A stretch of 64,000 nt of DNA, from contig CAYZWU010000012.1 of NCBI GenBank assembly GCA_964482235.1, positions 62,001-126,000 on the forward strand. The letters are read 5' to 3'. Position numbers and translations under genes: made by a program. Below are positions 9,653 to 16,372 of this stretch, piece by piece. Under the pieces are notes generated by a model. That model was given only the letters and a program-made list of their open reading frames with translations, was not told the DNA's origin and did no database searches. The first letter of the stretch is position 1; each line of letters starts with the position of its first letter. The DNA is from CAYZWU01 sp964482235. Its GTDB lineage: Bacteria; Planctomycetota; B15-G4; CAYZWU01.

Positions 9653-9764
9653 CGAACCTCCTTTGTGAGATCTGAAATCGGGATTCAGGTCTCAGGCGAA
9701 AGGTTCGGGGGAAGTGATAAGGTCAATCCTTTCCGGCTTGGATTGGCCTTATCAGTTTTTTTTT
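9653..9764 (+). ncRNA. Candidate structured non-coding RNA ending in an intrinsic terminator
   Basis: Three nested or serial helices are visible. CGAACCT (9653-9659) pairs with AGGTTCG (9701-9707). Inside it, TGAGATCTGAA (9666-9676) pairs with TTCAGGTCTCA (9684-9694). Downstream, TGATAAGGTCAATCC (9715-9729) pairs with GGATTGGCCTTATCA (9740-9754), immediately followed by a run of nine T. The 6/6 internal loop between the first two helices contains GGCGAAAGG-like sequence. No protein-coding frame explains this. The next + strand gene starts over 300 bases later, past selC on the other strand, so this looks like a free-standing small RNA or an attenuator relic. The class is not recognised. Confidence 0.45.
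9715..9764 (+). terminator. Strong intrinsic terminator
   Basis: A 15-bp stem (one G-T wobble) at 9715-9729/9740-9754 is followed by GTTTTTTTTT. It reads out on +, ending the candidate structured RNA. A further GGGCCG/CGGCCC hairpin follows at 9765-9779. Confidence 0.75.
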
Positions 9765-9810
9765 GGGCCGAATCGGCCCGCCACATCCTGGTTCAATTCC
9801 GACTGAAAGC

Positions 9811-9840
9811 AAAAAAGCCACATCGACTCGATGCGGCTTT
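9811..9840 (-). terminator. Intrinsic terminator of selC
   Basis: Read on the minus strand, AAAGCCGCATCG, a 3-nt loop, then CGATGTGGCTTT form a near-perfect stem running into T6. It lies 15 bases past the 3' end of the tRNA-Sec gene, so selC is a monocistronic unit. Confidence 0.75.
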
Positions 9841-9854
9841 ATCGGCAAAAAAAA

Positions 9855-9950
9855 TGGCGGGAGTGCATGAGAATCGAACTCACCCGGGACGTTATCTAGC
9901 CCCACACTGGATTTGAAGTCCAGGAGGCACACCAGCACCTATCCACTCCC
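9855..9950 (-). tRNA. selC: tRNA-Sec (anticodon TCA)
   Basis: On the minus strand this 96-nt gene begins GGGAGTGGATAGGTG and ends GCACTCCCGCCA, so the 3' CCA is encoded. The anticodon arm is CTGGA-CTTCAAA-TCCAG, giving anticodon TCA, identical in its loop to E. coli selC. A long extra arm follows (GTGTGGGGC... ACGTCCCGG region) and the T arm is GTGAG-TTCGATT-CTCAT. Seven acceptor pairs are perfect and the eighth position is G opposite G, which is slightly off the usual eight-plus-five geometry. It decodes UGA as selenocysteine together with SelA (next door), SelB and SelD (not in this window). A promoter and terminator flank it. Confidence 0.95.
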
Positions 9951-9966
9951 ATTTTTCAATAGGGGC

Positions 9967-9995
9967 ATAGTAAAGACCGCACAATTGAAAATCAA
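9967..9995 (-). promoter_or_regulatory. Promoter of selC
   Basis: On the minus strand TTGATT (9990-9995) and TACTAT (9967-9972) are separated by 17 bases, a good sigma-70-like pair. The expected start site lies about 10 bases before the tRNA 5' end. The position inside the open frame upstream of the GT2 gene argues that the GT2 protein starts further downstream. Confidence 0.6.
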
Positions 9996-10098
9996 GGCCT
10001 TTAGGGCCCGTGTAATTACTGTTTTTCCCGACTGCCCGTATCCGCGCGGAAAAGCAACGGCGGCCGAACCGAAGTTGATTCGCCGCTCTGCGGCCAGT

Positions 10099-11124
10099 AT
10101 GCTCTTTCCTGCCATGGCGAGCACCAGTCACTCGAAGATATCCGTCATCCTCCCCTTTCGCGACGAGGCGCCGTTCCTCGAGGCCTGCCTCGCCTCGCTG
10201 GCCCGCCAGAGGGACGGGCGATTTCAGCTCGTGGCGATCGACGACGGCTCAACGGATCAAAGCGACGCCATCCTCCGGGCCATGGCCGGGCGCTTCGCCG
10301 ATCTCGTCGCCATCAGGACGGAAGGCGTCGGCCTCGTGGAGGCGCTCAACCTCGGTCTCGAGAAAGCGGACGGCGACATCATCGCCCGGGCCGACGGCGA
10401 CGACATCTATCACCCGATGCGGCTCTCGCTCCAGCGGGCCAGGATCGACGCCGGTGCGGACATGGTCGGCTCCCTCACGCGGTTCTTCCCCGCTCGCCTC
10501 GTCCAGGGCGGCTTTCAGACCTACGAAAAGTGGATCAACGGCCTCTGCGCACCCGAGGAGATGGCCAGGGAGATCTTCGTGGAGAATCCGATCCCCCACC
10601 CCTCGCTGATGGCAAGGCGCTCGCTTTTCGAGAAGCTTTGCGGCTACAGGGAGATGGAATGGCCCGAGGACTGGGATCTGGTCCTCAGGGCGCACCGGAT
10701 CGGCGCCAGGATCGAAAAGGTCGACCGCGTGCTGCATTTCTGGCGCGAGCATGCGGGCCGGCTCTGCCGCACCCACCCCCAGTACAACCAGCTCGCCTTC
10801 ATCCGGTGCCGCTGCCACCACCTCGCCCGCGGTCCTCTGGCCGACGGCCGGAGCGTGATCGTCTGGGGAGCCGGACCTCTCGGGAGAAAGATGGTCACCT
10901 GGCTACGCCGCGAGGGCGTTCCCGTGGACGGCTTCATCGACATCGATCCGAAGAAGATCGGCCGGATCGTGCGCGACAGGCCGGTTCATCCACCCGAGTT
11001 CCTGAAGGAGAACAGGTGCTTTGTGCTGGGCTGCGTGGGCAAGCGCGGAGCGCGCTACGATATCCGCAGGGAGCTCCTGTCCATGGGCTTTTCCGAGGAG
11101 AAGGACTTCCTTCTGGCGGCGTGA
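10099..11124 (+). CDS. GT2 glycosyltransferase with C-terminal nucleotide-binding-like domain
   Basis: 341 residues from the ATG at 10099 (an ATG at 10114 is also possible; the longer open frame back to 9913 runs through selC and its promoter and is rejected). The N-terminal GT-A domain shows SVILPFRDE, VAIDDGSTD and the metal-binding RADGDDIYHP. A MEWPEDWDLVLRA segment matches the acceptor-side region of family 2 enzymes. From about residue 245 a separate domain begins with VIVWGAGPLGRKMVTWLR, a Rossmann-like GxGxxG turn followed by DIDPKK. It likely transfers a sugar in envelope or exopolysaccharide synthesis. It ends 16 bases from the convergent selA. Confidence 0.8.
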   Translation: MLFPAMASTSHSKISVILPFRDEAPFLEACLASLARQRDGRFQLVAIDDGSTDQSDAILRAMAGRFADLVAIRTEGVGLVEALNLGLEKADGDIIARADGDDIYHPMRLSLQRARIDAGADMVGSLTRFFPARLVQGGFQTYEKWINGLCAPEEMAREIFVENPIPHPSLMARRSLFEKLCGYREMEWPEDWDLVLRAHRIGARIEKVDRVLHFWREHAGRLCRTHPQYNQLAFIRCRCHHLARGPLADGRSVIVWGAGPLGRKMVTWLRREGVPVDGFIDIDPKKIGRIVRDRPVHPPEFLKENRCFVLGCVGKRGARYDIRRELLSMGFSEEKDFLLAA

Positions 11125-11140
11125 TCGACGGCGGTCGGGT

Positions 11141-12331
11141 TCATTCCCCTTTCGCCAGCTTGGAGAACACCTGGCAGAGCCGCTCGGTGTCCTCGGGGAA
11201 AAGTGTCATCACGTCGATGAAAACGCCGTCGCCGCGCACGGTGGTGAACACCGGAGTCGTCTGCAGCCTGAGCGACCGCGCCAGCTCGGACGGCTTCCTG
11301 CCGGGCAGGCGGACCTTCACGCTGAAGGAGGGGATCGCCGAGACGGGCAGGGATCCCGAACCGGCAAAGGCCTGGCTCGGCTCCACGGTGAATTTCCCCT
11401 CGGGAACGACTTCGCCCAGGGCGGCGGCCAGGCGCCGGGCCTCCGCGCGCCGCTCCTCCCTCGTTCGATCCAGGGCGGCGAAGAAGGGAAGGGCGAGATG
11501 CCCTTTGTCCGGGTCCTCGTAGCAGGCCAGCACCTCCTCCAGCACGGCGAGAGTCATCTTGTCGGGCCGCACGGCGCGAAAGAGCGGGTTGGCGCGGATC
11601 TCCCTCACCGCGGAATCGCGCCCCAGGATGATCCCGCTCTGCGGTCCGCCCAGCAGCTTGTCGCCGCTGAAGGTCACCAGATCGACACCCTGGGCCACGG
11701 CATCGCGGACCGCCGGCTCCTCCTCGAGAAAGGCGAAGCCGAAGTGGTCGACCAGTCCGGAGCCGAGATCCTCCACGACGGGGATCGACAGCCGGCGCCC
11801 CAGCGCCACGATCTCCTCGCGCGTCGGCGATTCCATCTCTCCCACGACCTTGAAGTTGGAGGCGTGAATCCGCATGAGGAGGCGAGTCCCCTCGGTGACG
11901 GCTTCCTCGTAGTCGCGAATCGTCGTCCGGTTCGTTGATCCCACCTCGCGGAGCTCGGCTCCGGAGCAGGCCAGGACGTCGGGAATCCTGAATCCCCCGC
12001 CGATCTCGACCAGCTCGCCCCGGGAAACGATCACCTCGCCGCCTTCGGCCATGACGGAGACGGAAAGCAGCACTGCAGCGGCGTTGTTGTTGACCACCGT
12101 GGCCGCCTCGGCGCCGGTGACGCGCTTCAGAAGCTCCACGATGCCCGTTTCCCTGTTCTGCCTCTCCCCCGTGGCCTGATCCACCTCGAGTATCGTGTAT
12201 CCGCTGATTTTCTCCTGCAGCTTCTCCACCACGTGGCGCGGATAGGGCGCCCGGCCGAGGCCCGTGTGCAGGAAGATCCCGGTGCCGTTGACCGAGCCGG
12301 CATAGCAGGCCTGCTTCCTCGTATCGATCAT
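11141..12331 (-). CDS. selA: L-seryl-tRNA(Sec) selenium transferase, lacking the N-terminal domain
   Basis: 396 residues of a PLP enzyme that converts Ser-tRNA(Sec) to Sec-tRNA(Sec) with selenophosphate. SelA signatures are intact: NNNAAAVLL (81-89), SRGELVEIGGGFRIPDV (103-119), GSTNRT (131-136) and the PLP lysine in FSGDKLLGGPQSG (Lys225). E. coli SelA is 463 residues with this Lys at 295, so about 70 N-terminal residues are absent. An in-frame TAA at 12386-12388, only 18 codons above the ATG, rules out a longer start. That missing domain binds tRNA-Sec in characterised SelA. selC lies about 1.2 kb away, which supports a real SelA rather than a SelA-like lyase. GAGAT precedes the ATG. Confidence 0.9.
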   Translation of the reverse strand: MIDTRKQACYAGSVNGTGIFLHTGLGRAPYPRHVVEKLQEKISGYTILEVDQATGERQNRETGIVELLKRVTGAEAATVVNNNAAAVLLSVSVMAEGGEVIVSRGELVEIGGGFRIPDVLACSGAELREVGSTNRTTIRDYEEAVTEGTRLLMRIHASNFKVVGEMESPTREEIVALGRRLSIPVVEDLGSGLVDHFGFAFLEEEPAVRDAVAQGVDLVTFSGDKLLGGPQSGIILGRDSAVREIRANPLFRAVRPDKMTLAVLEEVLACYEDPDKGHLALPFFAALDRTREERRAEARRLAAALGEVVPEGKFTVEPSQAFAGSGSLPVSAIPSFSVKVRLPGRKPSELARSLRLQTTPVFTTVRGDGVFIDVMTLFPEDTERLCQVFSKLAKGE

Positions 12332-12387
12332 CTTTGGGATCTCTTTTTTCCTTTGACAAGACTTATCTATAATGCTAACGATTACTT

Positions 12388-12416
12388 ATTAAATGATACG
12401 GGGTTATAATTAACAA
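12388..12416 (-). promoter_or_regulatory. Candidate promoter of selA
   Basis: On the minus strand TTGTTA (12411-12416) and TTTAAT (12388-12393) are 17 bases apart, giving a leader of roughly 50 nt before the selA ATG. A TATAAT on + at 12368-12373 may serve the divergent recJ, but its -35 is unclear. Confidence 0.45.
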
Positions 12417-12419
12417 GCG

Positions 12420-12447
12420 AGAACCGGATTTCAATCCGGACTTCTCC
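12420..12447. repeat. Inverted repeat between selA and recJ
   Basis: GAGAA-CCGGATT-TC-AATCCGG-AC-TTCTC forms a 12-bp stem with a two-base bulge in the recJ leader, upstream of the selA -35. It could be a protein-binding palindrome or a leader hairpin; no regulator can be named. Confidence 0.4.
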
Positions 12448-12470
12448 CCTGATGAAAAGAATCTCAACTT

Positions 12471-14192
12471 TTGATAACAAACAAGACCTGGAATTTCTTT
12501 CCGGATAACCTGTCGCTTCAATCCGAATTCTCATCGAAGCTGGGTATTTCGGAAATACTCGCCAGGATCCTCGTCAACAGAGAGATCACTTCCACCGACG
12601 AGGCCGCCCGTTATCTGTCGCCTAAGCTCAACGAACTCCACGATCCTTTCCTCATGTCCGGCATGAAGGAGGCCGTGGAGATTATCTGCAAGGCCATGGC
12701 CCAGAAGAAGAAGTTCCTGATCTACGGCGACTACGACGTGGACGGCGTGACGAGCACCTGCCTTCTGCTCAAGCTGTTCAAGCTCCTGAATACGAGAGTC
12801 ACGTACTACATCCCCAACCGGATCACCGAAGGCTACTCCATGACGGAGAAGGGTCTTCAGGCCGTCCTCGATTCCGGCGCGGAGATGGTCATCTCAGTCG
12901 ACAACGGGATCAGCTCGCTGAACGAGGTGAGATACCTCAAGGAGAAGGGGATCACCGTGGTCATCACCGATCACCATGAGCCTCCGGACGAGCTGCCTCC
13001 CGCCGATGCCATCATCAACCCCAAGCAGAAGGACTGCCCCTACCCCTTCAAGAGCCTGGCCGGCGTGGGTGTCGCGTTCAAGCTGGCCTGGGGTGTCGCG
13101 CAGGGTCTTTCTCGGAACAAGAAGAAGGTGGCGCCCGAGCTCCGCAAGTTCCTCCTCGAAGCCCTCGCCTGGGTCGCCATGGGAACGATCACCGATCTCG
13201 TCCCGCTGAAGGACGAGAACCGCGCCCTGTCGCGCTTCGGCCTCTCCGCCATCCAGAGCTCGGGCAACCCGGGCCTCCTGGCCCTCTGCGAGGTGTCGCG
13301 TAACGTGCGATTCCCGCTCTTCAGCGACGACATCTCGTTCCGCCTCGGGCCCAGGATCAACGCCGCCGGCCGGATGGGCGAGGCGGACAAGGCCGTTCGC
13401 CTCTTCATGGCCGAGACGGCGGAAGAGGCCAAGGGGCTGGCGGTCTACCTCGACAGCCTCAACAGGGACAGGCAGGTGATCGAGAAGGAGATCCTCCAGG
13501 ACGCCCTGAGTCGCGACAAGGAAATCTCGGACAAGGTCATCGTGATGGCCGACGAGACGTGGCACGCCGGCGTGATCGGGATCGTGGCCTCGAAGCTGGT
13601 GGAGATCTATGCCAAGCCGGCCTGCCTCGTGGCTCTCCACAACGGCATGGGCAAGGGTTCGTGCCGCTCGATGCCCGGCCTCGACATGCATGCGGCTCTC
13701 CAGTCCTCCTCCGAACTGCTCGAAGCCTTCGGCGGGCATGCCCTGGCCGGCGGATTCCAGATCCGCGAGCAGCAGATCGATGCCTTCAGGGATAGGATCA
13801 TCGGCATCGCATCGGAGAACGAGGCCCGGCAGGAATGGACGCCGAGCCTCGATGTGGACAGCGAGATCTTCCTCTCCTCCCTCACGCCCAACCTTCTCTC
13901 GGAAATCGACAAGCTGACCCCTCTGGGCGAGGGCAACGCTGTTCCGGTCTTCGTGTCGAGCGGTCTCGAGCTGGCCGCCACCCCCCAGGTGGTGGGCCAC
14001 GATCAGCGCCACCTCAGCTTCCGCATCCGGCAGGGGAAAAGCGAGTTCAAGGCGATCGCTTTCGGAATGAGCGCGGACAGGGACAGGCTTCTCAACGCCG
14101 CTTCCATCGACCTCGCCTACACGCCGCGGCTCAACTTCTTCGGCGGCAGGACCTCGATCGAGATCGACGTCCAGGACATCCGGACCGGCTAA
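12471..14192 (+). CDS. recJ: Single-stranded-DNA-specific exonuclease RecJ
   Basis: 573 residues. The 5'-3' single-strand exonuclease of recombination and mismatch repair belongs to the DHH phosphoesterase superfamily. The metal-binding motifs are present in order: GDYDVDG (Asp87 region), SVDNGIS, TDHHE, then the DHHA1-type segment with GRMGEADKA and GVIGIVASKL, and GGHALAGGF near the end of the core, followed by an OB-like C-terminus. The start is a TTG, because an in-frame TGA lies at 12453-12455 and no ATG occurs before conserved sequence. It is transcribed divergently from selA. Confidence 0.92.
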   Translation: MITNKTWNFFPDNLSLQSEFSSKLGISEILARILVNREITSTDEAARYLSPKLNELHDPFLMSGMKEAVEIICKAMAQKKKFLIYGDYDVDGVTSTCLLLKLFKLLNTRVTYYIPNRITEGYSMTEKGLQAVLDSGAEMVISVDNGISSLNEVRYLKEKGITVVITDHHEPPDELPPADAIINPKQKDCPYPFKSLAGVGVAFKLAWGVAQGLSRNKKKVAPELRKFLLEALAWVAMGTITDLVPLKDENRALSRFGLSAIQSSGNPGLLALCEVSRNVRFPLFSDDISFRLGPRINAAGRMGEADKAVRLFMAETAEEAKGLAVYLDSLNRDRQVIEKEILQDALSRDKEISDKVIVMADETWHAGVIGIVASKLVEIYAKPACLVALHNGMGKGSCRSMPGLDMHAALQSSSELLEAFGGHALAGGFQIREQQIDAFRDRIIGIASENEARQEWTPSLDVDSEIFLSSLTPNLLSEIDKLTPLGEGNAVPVFVSSGLELAATPQVVGHDQRHLSFRIRQGKSEFKAIAFGMSADRDRLLNAASIDLAYTPRLNFFGGRTSIEIDVQDIRTG

Positions 14193-14309
14193 CCCCCAGA
14201 CCTGTTCCTACCTGACAAGCTTGTCGGCACCTTTACGTTGCATCCGATTCATGGTAGAGTAGTGCATTCAATCATGGGACCCGACAGGAAGCCCAAGGGA
14301 GCACTCATC

Positions 14310-16352
14310 ATGAAGTTTTTTGTCGCGATTCTATCTCTCGTATTGTTTTCTCCTCTGACTCACGCCGCGACGATCTATGTTCCAGACGATTTTTCGAGCA
14401 TTCAAGATGCGATCAGCGCCTCCCAGGATGGAGATACAATCATCGTCAGGCCGGGTACCTACGTGGAGAACATCGACTTTCTCGGAAAGGCGATTACCGT
14501 CAAAAGCGATCAAGGCGCTGATGTCACCGTCATCGACGGGTCGAGTCCGGTAGATCCCGAATGTGGAAGCGTCGCAGCCTTCAAGAGTTCCGAAGGCATT
14601 GATTCGGTCCTTGACGGCTTTACGCTGAGGACGGGATCTGGCCACGTGGTCAACGGCCTATCTGATAAACATGGCGGCGGTATTCTCTGTGACTCCTCAT
14701 CTCCCACGATAAGGAATAACAAAATCAAATCCAATTCTGTCAGTGGTCATGGCGGTGGTATTTACCTCAGGCAGTCTGATCCGATTCTAGAGCACAGTAT
14801 CTTGATAAACAATGAGGCGGTATATTCCGGAGGCGGAATCGCTTGCTATGACGACTCCAGGCCGATAATTTCTTTTAATTCCATCGACTCAAATTTTTCC
14901 TATGAATATCCTGGTGGAAGCGGGATCTACTGTTATTTTTCTTCTCCTACCATTGAGCATTGTACAGTAACTGGAAACGATTCGTACTGGGGATCAACGA
15001 TTTCATGCTACTATTCGGATGCAATCATATCCCATTGTACTATCACCGGAAATGGTGCCACTTTCGGCCGTGGCGGTATTAGTTTCAGTGACTCCTCACC
15101 TCTGATCACATACTGCAACATTTCGGACAACTGTGCAAACAGTGGTGGGATATCCTGCTTCAACGACGGCTCTCCATTAATTACGAACAATTCAATTACG
15201 TACAATAGGACATTGGAGTCCTACGGCAGAGGCGGTGGAATTTATAATGGCTGCGAGGATGCCACAATAATGAACAACATCATATCCTACAATATCGTAG
15301 ACGCTGAAGGTGGCGGCGTCTACCTGGACAATCATTGCAACGTCACGAATAACATCATCACATACAATGAAGCCAATTATGGAGGTGGCATTTACGCGAA
15401 AGACCATTGCCTGATTTCCGATAATATTATTTCTTACAACGTATCCAAACATTATGGCAGCGGAGGGGGAATATACGCAGACGACTTCTGTGAAATTACC
15501 AATAACATCATCTCGTACAATATGGCTTTACGTGGCTATGGAGGCGGCATATCCTCCGATATGTCTCCCTCGATAATCAACAACGTCATCGCAAGAAACA
15601 AGGCTGCTGATGAAGGGGGTGGTATCTACTTGAGATTCGGAGGCAATGTCCTGAATTCAACAGTCTATAGAAACTCGGCAGATAATGGAGGCGGTCTATT
15701 CTGCCGTGGCATTGATTATTGTACCATCGTAAACTCTATTCTCTGGAATAATACCGCCAACACGGGACCTGAAATATCCGGAGATTACCCGTACCAGTCC
15801 AGGTTGACGGTTGAGTACTCGGACATCAGGAAAGGCTGGCCGGGAAATGGAAACATCCACTCCAATCCTTGCTTTGTAGATCCGGATAATAACGATTTTC
15901 ATCTTACACTTGATTCACCATGCTGGAACGCCGGGTATCCGGATACGGCTCTCCCTGATCATGATCCTGAGGGTGATCCAAGAACCGCATTCGGCAGGGT
16001 TGACATGGGAGCTGATGAATTATACCACCATCTCTACACCACCGGCTCTCCTGTTCCGGGAGAACCGATCGACATCAAGGTCATCGGGCGCCCGGACAGG
16101 CTCGTGACCCTGGGCGTGGCCGGCGACATCCTGGATTCACCCCTGCAAACACCCTGCGGAGCGTACTACCTTCGCGGACCCATCAGGACCTTCACCCTTG
16201 GTGTGATGCCGCCCTCCGGCGTTCTCGCGAACACCGCCACGGTTCCTTTTCACTTCCAGTCCGGCGATCAGTACGTCATCCAGGCTTTCCTGGGGAATAT
16301 CGGCGTACCGGGTTCCCGGCTGACCAACGAGGTGGTCTTGATCGTGGAGTGA
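14310..16352 (+). CDS. Secreted beta-helix protein (polymorphic-repeat type) with shared C-terminal module
   Basis: 680 residues from the ATG at 14310, chosen because AAGGGAG lies just upstream and the product then starts with a clean signal peptide ending THAA. The mature N-terminus TIYVPDD...IQDAI...DTIIVRPGTY is the usual opening of secreted right-handed beta-helix proteins. It is followed by about 20 turns rich in GGGI and NNI repeats (NNIISYN, GGGIY). From about residue 575 a distinct C-terminal module begins (PGEPIDIKVIG to LTNEVVLIVE), shared with the protein at 51013-52176. The helical part is visibly AT-richer than every neighbouring gene, while the C-terminal module has the normal GC-rich style. 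A cell-surface or secreted role is likely; no enzyme motif is seen. Confidence 0.75.
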   Translation: MKFFVAILSLVLFSPLTHAATIYVPDDFSSIQDAISASQDGDTIIVRPGTYVENIDFLGKAITVKSDQGADVTVIDGSSPVDPECGSVAAFKSSEGIDSVLDGFTLRTGSGHVVNGLSDKHGGGILCDSSSPTIRNNKIKSNSVSGHGGGIYLRQSDPILEHSILINNEAVYSGGGIACYDDSRPIISFNSIDSNFSYEYPGGSGIYCYFSSPTIEHCTVTGNDSYWGSTISCYYSDAIISHCTITGNGATFGRGGISFSDSSPLITYCNISDNCANSGGISCFNDGSPLITNNSITYNRTLESYGRGGGIYNGCEDATIMNNIISYNIVDAEGGGVYLDNHCNVTNNIITYNEANYGGGIYAKDHCLISDNIISYNVSKHYGSGGGIYADDFCEITNNIISYNMALRGYGGGISSDMSPSIINNVIARNKAADEGGGIYLRFGGNVLNSTVYRNSADNGGGLFCRGIDYCTIVNSILWNNTANTGPEISGDYPYQSRLTVEYSDIRKGWPGNGNIHSNPCFVDPDNNDFHLTLDSPCWNAGYPDTALPDHDPEGDPRTAFGRVDMGADELYHHLYTTGSPVPGEPIDIKVIGRPDRLVTLGVAGDILDSPLQTPCGAYYLRGPIRTFTLGVMPPSGVLANTATVPFHFQSGDQYVIQAFLGNIGVPGSRLTNEVVLIVE

Positions 16353-16372
16353 AATCCGCGCTCCCCGCGCTC

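Noticed and set aside
9666..9707. Glycine riboswitch on + strand
   Set aside because: Only the TCTCAGGCGAAAGG portion fits; the CCGAAGG-GCAA core is absent and no glycine-related gene follows.
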